Shown one piece after another: positions 1-8,789 of a stretch of DNA of 18,047 nt (its first letter is position 1; each line of letters starts with the position of its first letter). The position numbers were made by a program, and so were the translations under genes. Origin of the DNA: an uncultured bacterium (lineage in GTDB: Bacteria > Planctomycetota > UBA1135 > GCA-002686595); the NCBI GenBank assembly GCA_902826945.1, contig CADEGS010000071.1:1-18047 (forward strand), given 5' to 3'. The notes below the pieces were generated by a model that saw nothing but the letters and a program-made list of their open reading frames with translations, ran no database searches and was not told the DNA's origin.

Positions 1-248
1 GCCAGGCGCTCGCGCTGGGCGCGATCGGCGCCCTCGGCGGGCTCGCGACCGGCCTCGCCGTCGGCTGGGTGCTGGTCGCGGTCGTGAACGTGCAGTCGTT
101 CGGCTGGAGCCTGCGCTTCGCGCCGCCCTGGGGCGCGCTCCTCGGGACGGTCGCGTGGGTGCTGCCGGCCTGCCTGGCGGCCGCGCTCCTGCCGGCGCTC
201 GCGGCGATCGGTCGCGCGCGGGCGAGCGACCTGCGGGAGGAGCTGTAG
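1..248 (+). CDS. FtsX/MacB-type ABC transporter permease, C-terminal end only
   Basis: This is the 3' end of a gene that begins outside the window; the reading frame starts at base 3 and stops at TAG 246-248. The visible 81 residues hold two hydrophobic stretches. The first, rich in Gly, Ala, Leu and Val, ends in [13 protein letters not shown]; the second is the final membrane helix ([22 protein letters not shown]). A short charged tail, [11 protein letters not shown], closes the protein. The VNVQSFGW segment followed by a last transmembrane helix and a cytoplasmic R-rich tail is typical of the C-terminal FtsX domain in LolE/MacB/AttG-like permeases. The stop codon shares one base with the GTG of the AttH-like gene, so the two are probably translated together. 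The exported substrate cannot be judged from this fragment. Confidence 0.82.
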   Translation, partial: QALALGAIGALGGLATGLAVGWVLVAVVNVQSFGWSLRFAPPWGALLGTVAWVLPACLAAALLPALAAIGRARASDLREEL

Positions 249-1360
249 TGCGCCGGCCCTGGACGCTCCTCGCCGTGCTCGCGCTCCTCACGGCGCCGCG
301 CGCGCAGGAGGCCGCCGCCCCCGACGCCGCGTGGGAGCGCGTGCTCCCCGGCCGCGCGCTCGCCTGGCCCGCCGACCACGGCGCGCACCCCGCCTTCCAG
401 AGCGAGTGGTGGTACCTGACCGCGCAGCTCGAGGACGCGGCGGGCCGGCGCTACGGCGCGCAGCTCACCTTCTTCCGGCGCGGCCTGGACGCGCGCCCGC
501 CGGCGCCGGGGGACGCGCCGCTGCGCGCGCGCCAGGTGCTCGCCGGCCACCTGGCGCTGGCCGATCTCGCCGCGGGGCGCATGCGCTTCGCGGAGCGGCT
601 GCGGCGCGCCGGCTCGCCGCTCGCGAGCGCGGCGACGGACGACCTGCGGCTCGTGCTCGAGGACTGGAGCCTCGAGCGCACGCCGCAGGGGCGGCTCGTC
701 GCGCGCGCGGCGGATCCGGCGCAGGGACTCGAGCTCGCGCTGGAGCTCGCGCCCGCGAAGCCGCTCGTCTTGCACGGCGCGGGCGGCGTCTCGGCCAAGG
801 GCCCCGAGCCGGGCAACGCCTCGGTCTACGCCTCGTGGACGCGGCTCGCGGCGCGCGGCACGCTCGCGAGCGGGCCGGGCGCGGCGCCGCTCGCGGTCAC
901 GGGCTCGGCCTGGTTCGACCACGAGTTCGGCTCGAGCGTGCTGCCGCCGGGCGTCGCCGGCTGGGACTGGCTCGGGCTGCAGCTCGACGACGGGCGCGAG
1001 CTGATGGCCTTCGTGCTGCGCGCCGAGGGCGGCGGCGCGAGCGCGGCCTCGGCCGCGACGCTCGTCGCGCGCGACGGGAGCGCGCGCGCGCTCGGCGCGG
1101 ACGCCTTCGCGCTGCGCGCGCGCGGGCGCTGGACGAGCCCGCGCACGGGCGCGGTCTACCCGGCGGGCTGGACGCTCGCCGTGCCCGCGGAGGGGATCGC
1201 GCTCTCGATCGAGCCGCTCCTCGCCGACGCCGAGCTCGACGCGCGCGCCTCGAGCGGCGTCGTGTACTGGGAGGGGCCGGTGTCCGTGGCGGGCTCGGCG
1301 AGCGGGCGCGGCTACGCCGAGCTGACCGGCTACGCGGTCGACGCGGCGCCGCGCTTCTGA
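248..1360 (+). CDS. exported AttH/CrtC-like (lipocalin-like) protein
   Basis: The protein has 370 residues, starting at GTG 248, which overlaps the TAG of the permease by one base; GGGAGG at 235-240 serves as Shine-Dalgarno. An upstream ATG at 155 is in frame but lies inside the permease gene. Residues 1-20 form a signal peptide (Arg-rich start, LLAVLALLTAP core). Family marks are DHGAHPAFQSEWWYLT (43-58), LTFFRR (73-78), AWFDHEFG (221-228), GWDWLGLQLDDGRELMAF (238-255) and a C-terminal GYAELTGY (355-362). These are the signatures of the AttH/carotenoid 1,2-hydratase (CrtC) superfamily of paired lipocalin-like barrels. The position after an FtsX permease matches attEFGH-type operons, where AttH is the exported partner of the ABC system. 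A carotenoid hydratase role is less likely because no carotenoid genes are near. The true ligand or substrate is unknown. Confidence 0.85.
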   Translation: MRRPWTLLAVLALLTAPRAQEAAAPDAAWERVLPGRALAWPADHGAHPAFQSEWWYLTAQLEDAAGRRYGAQLTFFRRGLDARPPAPGDAPLRARQVLAGHLALADLAAGRMRFAERLRRAGSPLASAATDDLRLVLEDWSLERTPQGRLVARAADPAQGLELALELAPAKPLVLHGAGGVSAKGPEPGNASVYASWTRLAARGTLASGPGAAPLAVTGSAWFDHEFGSSVLPPGVAGWDWLGLQLDDGRELMAFVLRAEGGGASAASAATLVARDGSARALGADAFALRARGRWTSPRTGAVYPAGWTLAVPAEGIALSIEPLLADAELDARASSGVVYWEGPVSVAGSASGRGYAELTGYAVDAAPRF

Positions 1361-1364
1361 CCCG

Positions 1365-2111
1365 TCACGCGGGCGGCTCGGGCAGGAGGGCGGCGCGCGC
1401 CGCGGCCTCGGCGTCCGCGAGCGCGAGCGGCCGCGCCTCGGCGCGCACGACGGCCAGGCCGCGCGCCAGCGCGACGATCTCGCGCAGCGTGCGGCCGCGC
1501 GGCGCGTCGGGCCACGGGCCGGGGAGCTCGCGCCACGCGAAGAGCGCGCCCGCCGCGGCGCGCGCGTAGCCCGCCTGGCGCGCGTTGTCGGTCTGGAACA
1601 CGAAGAGGCCGTCCGGCCCGAGCGCGCGCCAGACCGCGAGCAAGACCTCCGGGCCGAGCTGCCGGCGCCCGGCGCGCATGCCCGCCTCGGGCGGGCGCGG
1701 GTGGTACAGGTGCACCTCGTCGAGCGAGCGCGGCGCGCAGCGCTCGAGCACGAAGGCGCTCGCGTCGCCCCAGGCGAGCTTGCAGTTCGTGAGCCCGCGC
1801 TGGCCGGCGCGCAGGCTGCCGAAGCGCACCGCCTGCGGCACGAGCTCGAGGCCCAGGTGGTCGCGCTCCGGGCGCGCCAGCGCCGAGGCGATCAGGAAGC
1901 GCCCGTTGCCGCAGCCCAGGTCGAGCACGCGCGGCGCGTCGCGCCCGAAGGTCGCGCGCCAGTCGAACGCAGCGCCGGGCGGGCCGAGCGCGGCGCGCGT
2001 GCGCGTCCAGCGCTCGCGCGGCAGCTTGCGCCCGGGGAACGGCACGCCGTGGCGGTTGTCGGTCGAGGGACGGCGCTCGGCCACGGGGCTCGCGCAGGCG
2101 CGCGGCGCCAT
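1365..2111 (-). CDS. trmB: TrmB-like tRNA (guanine-N7-)-methyltransferase
   Basis: The protein has 248 residues and probably makes m7G46 in tRNA using S-adenosylmethionine. The Rossmann-type SAM site is clear: VLDLGCGNGRF (62-72), the acidic ligand in GLEL (87-90), and a Gly/Asp segment LAWGDASAF (112-120). TD at 174-175, in FQTDNARQAGY, lines up with the Thr-Asp of TrmB. The usual substrate loop DPWPKKRH is replaced by LYHPRPPEAG (135-144), and the C-terminus (RGRTLREIVALARGL) differs from the canonical TKFE motif. It is therefore a divergent branch, and a different tRNA position or substrate is possible. The ATG at 2111 has no Shine-Dalgarno; a GTG nine codons later (2084) is an alternative start. 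Its stop lies 4 bp from that of the AttH-like gene, tail to tail. Confidence 0.78.
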   Translation of the reverse strand: MAPRACASPVAERRPSTDNRHGVPFPGRKLPRERWTRTRAALGPPGAAFDWRATFGRDAPRVLDLGCGNGRFLIASALARPERDHLGLELVPQAVRFGSLRAGQRGLTNCKLAWGDASAFVLERCAPRSLDEVHLYHPRPPEAGMRAGRRQLGPEVLLAVWRALGPDGLFVFQTDNARQAGYARAAAGALFAWRELPGPWPDAPRGRTLREIVALARGLAVVRAEARPLALADAEAAARAALLPEPPA

Positions 2112-2195
2112 TCGAGCACGCCACGGGCGCGCCGGTCCAGCCCGCCGCCGGCGCGGGCGCTCGCGCCCGGCGCAGGGGCCTTCCGCCGGAAAGCG

Positions 2196-2224
2196 TGGCG
2201 CCTCGCGCCGCCGGGACGTAGCCT
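2196..2224 (+). promoter_or_regulatory. candidate promoter of the OPT transporter gene
   Basis: TGGCGC (2196-2201), a 17-bp spacer and TAGCCT (2219-2224) resemble sigma-70-type boxes. Transcription would begin near 2231, three bases before the ATG at 2234, giving an almost leaderless message. This fits the absence of a Shine-Dalgarno sequence. The -35 match is weak. The rest of the 122-bp gap between trmB and this gene holds only a GC-rich hairpin (2151-2173), which may be chance. Confidence 0.35.
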
Positions 2225-2233
2225 CCGCCCGCG

Positions 2234-4240
<2,007 letters not shown>

Positions 4241-4281
4241 GCCGGCCGGCCGGGCCGCCCTTGCAAGAGCTCCGTTCGGGA

Positions 4282-4307
4282 GCGCCGCGGCCGCGGGAGC
4301 GCGGCGC
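4282..4307 (+). terminator. GC hairpin after the OPT gene, possible terminator
   Basis: An 8-bp perfect stem (GCGCCGCG at 4282-4289 with CGCGGCGC at 4300-4307) encloses a 10-base loop, 42 bp after the OPT stop and just before the S9 promoter. There is no T-tract. A smaller 5-bp hairpin (4269-4283) partly overlaps it. In sequence this GC-rich such stems arise easily, so the call is tentative. Confidence 0.3.
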
Positions 4308-4314
4308 CCGCGCG

Positions 4315-4323
4315 TGCTACCCT
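4315..4323 (+). promoter_or_regulatory. extended -10 promoter of the S9 peptidase gene
   Basis: TGCTACCCT has the extended -10 form TGn-TANNCT. No -35 box is visible at 17-18 bp. The predicted start, about 4330, leaves a 15-base leader that contains little more than the Shine-Dalgarno, which fits well with the ATG at 4345. Confidence 0.45.
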
Positions 4324-4331
4324 GCCGCCCC

Positions 4332-4336
4332 GGAGG
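4332..4336 (+). promoter_or_regulatory. Shine-Dalgarno that fixes the S9 peptidase start
   Basis: GGAGG lies 8 bases before ATG 4345. It decides the start, because the same frame stays open for more than 900 codons upstream with no coding character. Confidence 0.75.
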
Positions 4337-4344
4337 TTCCCCGC

Positions 4345-6522
4345 ATGAAGCCCGCGCCGACCGTCCTCTCGCTCTCCGCCGTCCTCCTCGCGCTCGTCGC
4401 GTGCGCCGCGCCGGAGACCGCCGGCTCGCTCGCGGTGCCGCGACCCGGCGCGCCCGGCGCGGGCGAGGCGCTCGCGCCCGCCGAGAAGCGCGCCTTCACG
4501 ATCCCCGACTACTACCGCGTGCAGCAGGTCGGCGCGCCGGCGCTGAGCCCCGACGGCGCGCTGGTCGTGTTCCAGGTGCGCCACTACGACCTCGAGGCGG
4601 ACAAGAGCTGGACCGACCTGTGGCGCATGCAGGTCGACGGCAGCGGCCTGCGGCAGATGACGCAGGGCGAGCACCAGGACTCGGGCCCGCGCTTCACGCC
4701 CGACGGGCGCTCGATCCTGTTCACCTCGAACCGCGCCGGAGCCTCGCAGCTCTTCGTCATGCCCGTGGACGGCGGCGAGCCGCGCCAGCTCACGCGCTTC
4801 CCGACCGGCGTGTCGGACCCGGTGCTCTCGCCCGACGGGCGCTTCGTGGCGGTCAGCGCCGAGGTGTACCCCGAGGCCGGCATCGACGCGCAGAAGAACG
4901 AGGAGCCCGAGGGCAAGCTCTCGGTGCACGTCGCCGACGCGCTGCTCTACCGGCACTGGACGAGCTGGCGCGACGGGCGCGCGACGCACGTCCTGCTCGT
5001 CGACGCGCAGACGGGCGACGTGCTGAAGGACCTCACGCCCGGCCCCTGGGACGCGCCGACCTTCTCGCTCGGCGGCGGGCACGGCTACGCCTTCTCGCCC
5101 GACGGCAAGGAGCTCTGCTTCGTCTCGAACCGCGACCCCGACCCCGCGGAGTCCACCAACGCCGACCTGTGGGTCGTGCCGGTCGAGGGCGAGGTCACCG
5201 AGCAGAGCGCGCGCAACCTCACCGACGCGAACGACGGCTGGGACGGCGCGCCGGCCTGGTCGCCCGACGGCCGCTGGATCGCCTACGTCAGCCAGGCCAC
5301 CCCGGGCTACGAGTCGGACCTGCGCCGCCTGGCGCTGCTCGAGCGCGCCACGGGCGAGGTGCGCTACTTGACCGAGCGCGACGGCTTCGACGACTGGGTG
5401 GGCGAGATCGCCTGGGACGGGAACGACGCGCTGGTCTTCAGCGCCGACCGCCAGGCGCGCAACCCGCTCTTCCGCCTGCCGCTCGCCGGCGGCGAGCCGC
5501 GCCAGCTCTTCGTGCACGGGCAGATCGACGCCTGGGAGCTCGCGCCGGGCGGGCGCGTGCTCTTCGCCGCGCGCTCGGTCGGCGACCCGCACGAGCTCTG
5601 GAGCGCGGCGCTGGAGGGCGGCCGCGCGACGCAGCTCACGCGCTTCAACGACGCGCTCGAGGCGGAGGTCGACATCCGGCCGGCCGAGGAGCTGTGGGTC
5701 GAGGGCGAGGACGGGAACCGGCTGCACGTGTTCCTGGTCAAGCCCCACGGCTTCGACCCCGCGAAGCAGTACCCGCTGATCCTGAACGTGCACGGCGGCC
5801 CGCAGTCCCAGTGGACCGACGCCTTCCGCGGCGACTGGCAGGTCTACCCCGGCGCCGGCTACATCGTCGCCTTCGCCAACCCGACCGGCTCGAACGGCTA
5901 CGGTCAGCCCTTCTGCGACGCGATCGCCGGCGACTACGGCGGGCGCGTCTACCGCGACCTGATGCGCGTCACGGACGCGCTCGAGGAGCTCCCCTACGTG
6001 GACCCCGAGCGCATGGGCGCGATGGGCTGGTCGTACGGCGGCTACATGATGATGTGGATGCAGGGCCACACCGACCGCTTCCGCTGCCAGGCGGCGATGA
6101 TGGGCATCTTCGACACGGCCGCCTTCTACGGCGCCACCGAGGAGCTGTGGTTCCCCGAGCACGACCTCGGCATCCCGTGGGAGGACCCCGAGGCCTTCGC
6201 GCGCTGGTCGCCCTCGAGCTACGTCGAGCGCTTCCAGACGCCCGCGCTCGTGCTGACGGGCGAGCTCGACTACCGCTGCCCGTACACGCAGAGCCTGGCG
6301 TACTTCACCGCGCTGCAGAAGCGCGGCGTGCCCTCGCGCCTGGTCGTCTTCCCCGAGGCGGGGCACTGGCCGAGCTGGCGCGAGATGGCGTTCTACTACG
6401 CCGCGCACCTCGACTGGTTCCACCGCTGGCTGGGCGGCGCGCCGCCGCCGCGCGACCTGCACGCCTACCAGCGCGCGAAGAGCTGGTCGAAGTCCGCCCC
6501 GCCGGCGGGCGCCGGCACCTGA
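4345..6522 (+). CDS. S9 family (prolyl-oligopeptidase-type) peptidase, lipoprotein
   Basis: The protein has 725 residues. A lipoprotein signal with lipobox LVAC (Cys20) indicates export and lipid anchoring. Residues about 60-440 carry repeated SPDG blades (LSPDGALVVF, FTPDGRSILFTSNR, WSPDGRWIAYVS) of a TolB/DPP-type beta-propeller. The alpha/beta-hydrolase domain follows: LNVHGGPQSQW, nucleophile Ser563 in GWSYGGYM, Asp642 in LTGELDYRCPY and His674 in EAGHWPSW, so the triad is complete. Members of this family (S9B/S9C, dipeptidyl- or acylaminoacyl-peptidase-like) cleave short peptides, often from the N-terminus. A surface peptidase next to an OPT importer and a secreted endoprotease suggests it trims extracellular peptides. 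The start is set by GGAGG and an extended -10 box directly upstream. Confidence 0.95.
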   Translation: MKPAPTVLSLSAVLLALVACAAPETAGSLAVPRPGAPGAGEALAPAEKRAFTIPDYYRVQQVGAPALSPDGALVVFQVRHYDLEADKSWTDLWRMQVDGSGLRQMTQGEHQDSGPRFTPDGRSILFTSNRAGASQLFVMPVDGGEPRQLTRFPTGVSDPVLSPDGRFVAVSAEVYPEAGIDAQKNEEPEGKLSVHVADALLYRHWTSWRDGRATHVLLVDAQTGDVLKDLTPGPWDAPTFSLGGGHGYAFSPDGKELCFVSNRDPDPAESTNADLWVVPVEGEVTEQSARNLTDANDGWDGAPAWSPDGRWIAYVSQATPGYESDLRRLALLERATGEVRYLTERDGFDDWVGEIAWDGNDALVFSADRQARNPLFRLPLAGGEPRQLFVHGQIDAWELAPGGRVLFAARSVGDPHELWSAALEGGRATQLTRFNDALEAEVDIRPAEELWVEGEDGNRLHVFLVKPHGFDPAKQYPLILNVHGGPQSQWTDAFRGDWQVYPGAGYIVAFANPTGSNGYGQPFCDAIAGDYGGRVYRDLMRVTDALEELPYVDPERMGAMGWSYGGYMMMWMQGHTDRFRCQAAMMGIFDTAAFYGATEELWFPEHDLGIPWEDPEAFARWSPSSYVERFQTPALVLTGELDYRCPYTQSLAYFTALQKRGVPSRLVVFPEAGHWPSWREMAFYYAAHLDWFHRWLGGAPPPRDLHAYQRAKSWSKSAPPAGAGT

Positions 6523-6537
6523 CCCGGCCCGCCTCCG

Positions 6538-6566
6538 TTGCGCGTTCCGCGGGCCTCCTCTAGGCT
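6538..6566 (+). promoter_or_regulatory. promoter of the secreted protease gene
   Basis: TTGCGC (6538-6543), exactly 17 bp, then TAGGCT (6561-6566) form the best sigma-70-like promoter on the plus strand. Transcription would start near 6573, leaving a leader of about 54 bases. GAGGT at 6616-6620 acts as Shine-Dalgarno 6 bases before ATG 6627. The protease thus appears to be transcribed separately from the S9 gene. Confidence 0.55.
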
Positions 6567-6626
6567 CCGGAGCGCGTCCCCGAGCCACCACCCCCGCCGC
6601 CGGCACCGTCCGGCCGAGGTCCCCGC

Positions 6627-8735
6627 ATGCCCACGCTCCCCGCCGGACTCCGCGCCGCGCTCCTCGTCGCCTCGCTGTGCGCTCCCTCCCTCGCCCAGAA
6701 GGCCCGGCCGCAGGCGGAGCCCGGGCCGCGCGTGGTCGGCGTCGCGCTGCCCCTGGCGCTCGAGCCGGACCTCGCGCGCGCCGGCCAGAGCGCGGCCGGC
6801 CTCGTGTGGGGCGACCGACTGCTCGTGCCGAAGGCGAGCTTCCTGAAGGCGCACCTGGTCGACGTCAACCTGCGCGCCGGCGACGTCCTCACGCTGCGCA
6901 CGGGCTCGGGCGCGCTCGTGGACACGATCCGCGGCCGCGGGCCGAAGGGCGAGGGCAGCTTCTGGGCGCTCTCGGCCTTCGGCGAGGAGCTCCTGCTCGA
7001 GCTCTCCTTCGCACGCCCCTACGACGAGGCGCCCTTCCGCGTCGATCAGGTGCTGGTCGGCGACGACTCGATCTTCGACCCGGCACAGTCGCCCGAGAGC
7101 ATCTGCGCGCCGGAGGACTACGACGACGTGATCTGCTACCAGTCCGACGCGGGCAAGTGGCAGAACGTGATGGCCTCGGTGGGCGTGATGAGCGTCGGCG
7201 GCAACCCCGCCACGGCGCTCTTCTGCTCCGGCTCGAACGTGTCGCCGTCGAACTACGTGCTGACGAACGCGCACTGCCTGGGCTCGCAGCTCGACTGCGA
7301 CTCGACCGAGTACGTGTTCCGCTACTGGCGCCAGGCCTGCAACACCGGCGCGCCGGCGACGACGAACTGGCAGGGCTTCCGCTGCGACGAGCTCGTGGCC
7401 TTCAGCCCGATCGGCGACTGCGACCCGACGCTCTCGGCGCTGGACTTCGCGCTGACGAGCGTGATCGGCGACCCGGCCGCGACCTTCGGCTACGTGCGTC
7501 CCGACCCGGTGCGCCTGACCGACGGCGAGGCGATCTACATCGTCCAGCACCCCGACGGGCGCCCGCACGAGATCGCGCACGGCAGCGGCCCGGACGTGGA
7601 CGTCGCCGGCACGACGCTGCGCTATTACGACACGCTCGACACCGAGGGCGGCAGCTCCGGCTCCCCGATCTTCCGCGAGTCGGACGACCGCATGGTCGCC
7701 CTGCACCACTGCGGCGGCTGCGAGACGCTCGGCGTGGGGAACCGCGGCATGCTGATGGCCGACATCTACCCGCTGATCGCCGACTTCCTGTGCACGACCG
7801 CCGTCGAGGTGCAGGCGCAGGCCTCGGCCGCGCCGGTCGAGGTGCTGGGCAACGGCGACGCGGTGATGGACCCGGGCGAGACCTGGAGCTTCGTCCCCGC
7901 GGTGCGCAACCTGGCCTGCTCGGACGTGGCCTACGACGTGCGCGCGCGCGTGCGCGTCAACCCGGCCTCGACCGCGTCGGTGCACCTGCTCCAGCGCGCC
8001 GTCGCCTTCGGCGACGTCGGCCCCTCCTCCAGCGCGGGCGCCTCCCCGGTGCGCTTCCAGATCGCGCGCGGCAGCCCCTGCGGCGCGACCGTCGTGCTCG
8101 ACCTGGTCGAGGTCGAGTCGATGGGCGTCGGCCTCTTCCCCGACGCCCCGGCCGTGGTCTCGCACTCCGTCGGCCTGGAGCCCTTCGCGACGGTCTTCCT
8201 CGACGACTTCAGCGGCGGCGGCGGCGCCTGGACGATCGTGAACGGCGGCACCGGCAGCGGACCCGCCAGCACCTGGACGACCACGAACCCCGGCGGACGC
8301 TCGCTCGGCCTCGTGGCGCCGATGTTCATCGCCGACTCCGACGAGCTCGGCACCGGCCTCTCGATGGACGAGGAGCTCGTCTCGCCCGCGGTGGACTGCA
8401 CCGGCCAGGCCAGCGTGCGCCTCCAGTACCGCCACGACTTCCACTGGTACTCGGGCGGGCAGAACGAGAAGGGCGACGTGCAGGTGCGCTCCTCCCTGAC
8501 CGGCGGCGCCTGGACGACCGTGGCCGGCTACGCGGGCGCCGACGCCAGCGGCGTCGTCACGCTCGACGTGAGCGCGCAGGCCGCCGGCGCGGCCGACGTG
8601 CAGGTGCGCTTCCACTACTACGACGCGGTCTACGAGTGGTGGTGGGCGGTGGACGAGGTGTACCTGCTCGGCAGCCAGGGCTTCGTCTGCGACGTGTTCG
8701 ACGTCGGCCTGCGCGGCGGCAAGCAGCCGCGGTAG
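6627..8735 (+). CDS. secreted trypsin-fold serine protease with beta-sandwich C-terminal region
   Basis: The protein has 702 residues with a signal peptide (1-23, ending SLAQ). Residues 24-165 are a region I do not recognise, possibly a propeptide or its own domain. The peptidase core spans about 166-390: His216 in LTNAHC, Asp273 in SALDFAL and Ser344 in GGSSGSPIF form the S1-type triad, and Cys200/Cys217 match the usual disulfide around the His. The GSSGSPI motif recalls the lysyl-endopeptidase-like branch. Residues 405-515 begin with GNGDAVMDPGETW, a motif of Ig-like/CARDB-type modules in exported proteins. Residues 523-685 (DDFSGGGGAW to WWWAVDEVYLLG) resemble MAM/jelly-roll domains in secreted proteases. 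About 16 cysteines point to an oxidising environment. No membrane anchor or sorting signal is visible at the end. It is likely a nutritional extracellular endoprotease. Confidence 0.88.
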   Translation: MPTLPAGLRAALLVASLCAPSLAQKARPQAEPGPRVVGVALPLALEPDLARAGQSAAGLVWGDRLLVPKASFLKAHLVDVNLRAGDVLTLRTGSGALVDTIRGRGPKGEGSFWALSAFGEELLLELSFARPYDEAPFRVDQVLVGDDSIFDPAQSPESICAPEDYDDVICYQSDAGKWQNVMASVGVMSVGGNPATALFCSGSNVSPSNYVLTNAHCLGSQLDCDSTEYVFRYWRQACNTGAPATTNWQGFRCDELVAFSPIGDCDPTLSALDFALTSVIGDPAATFGYVRPDPVRLTDGEAIYIVQHPDGRPHEIAHGSGPDVDVAGTTLRYYDTLDTEGGSSGSPIFRESDDRMVALHHCGGCETLGVGNRGMLMADIYPLIADFLCTTAVEVQAQASAAPVEVLGNGDAVMDPGETWSFVPAVRNLACSDVAYDVRARVRVNPASTASVHLLQRAVAFGDVGPSSSAGASPVRFQIARGSPCGATVVLDLVEVESMGVGLFPDAPAVVSHSVGLEPFATVFLDDFSGGGGAWTIVNGGTGSGPASTWTTTNPGGRSLGLVAPMFIADSDELGTGLSMDEELVSPAVDCTGQASVRLQYRHDFHWYSGGQNEKGDVQVRSSLTGGAWTTVAGYAGADASGVVTLDVSAQAAGAADVQVRFHYYDAVYEWWWAVDEVYLLGSQGFVCDVFDVGLRGGKQPR

Positions 8736-8745
8736 GTCGCGCGGC

Positions 8746-8782
8746 GGGCCGGGAATCCTCGCGCCCGCGAGGGTCCCGGCCC
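8746..8782. terminator. bidirectional terminator hairpin between protease and glsA
   Basis: The inverted repeat pairs GGGCCGGG (8746-8753) with CCCGGCCC (8775-8782), continues through A-T (8754 or 8755 with 8774), a T-G wobble (8756-8773), and CCTCGC with GCGAGG. That gives about 16 bp with one bulged A and a GCCC loop (8763-8766). It fills most of the 54-bp space between two convergent stop codons. No T-tract follows on either strand. Confidence 0.6.
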
Positions 8783-8789
8783 CGGCCGC

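Noticed and set aside
1349..1372. Inverted repeat CCGCG/CGCGG around the stops of the AttH-like gene and trmB
   Set aside because: Only 5 bp of stem with a 14-base loop; too weak to call a terminator.
2151..2173. Hairpin (GCGCGGGCG with CGCCC-G-GCGC) between trmB and the OPT gene
   Set aside because: The genes diverge, so a terminator makes no sense there, and stems of this size are expected by chance at this GC content.
6465..8615. A 716-codon open frame on the minus strand opposite the secreted protease
   Set aside because: It is antisense to a gene with a full catalytic triad and shows His/Arg/Ala-rich composition typical of shadow frames.
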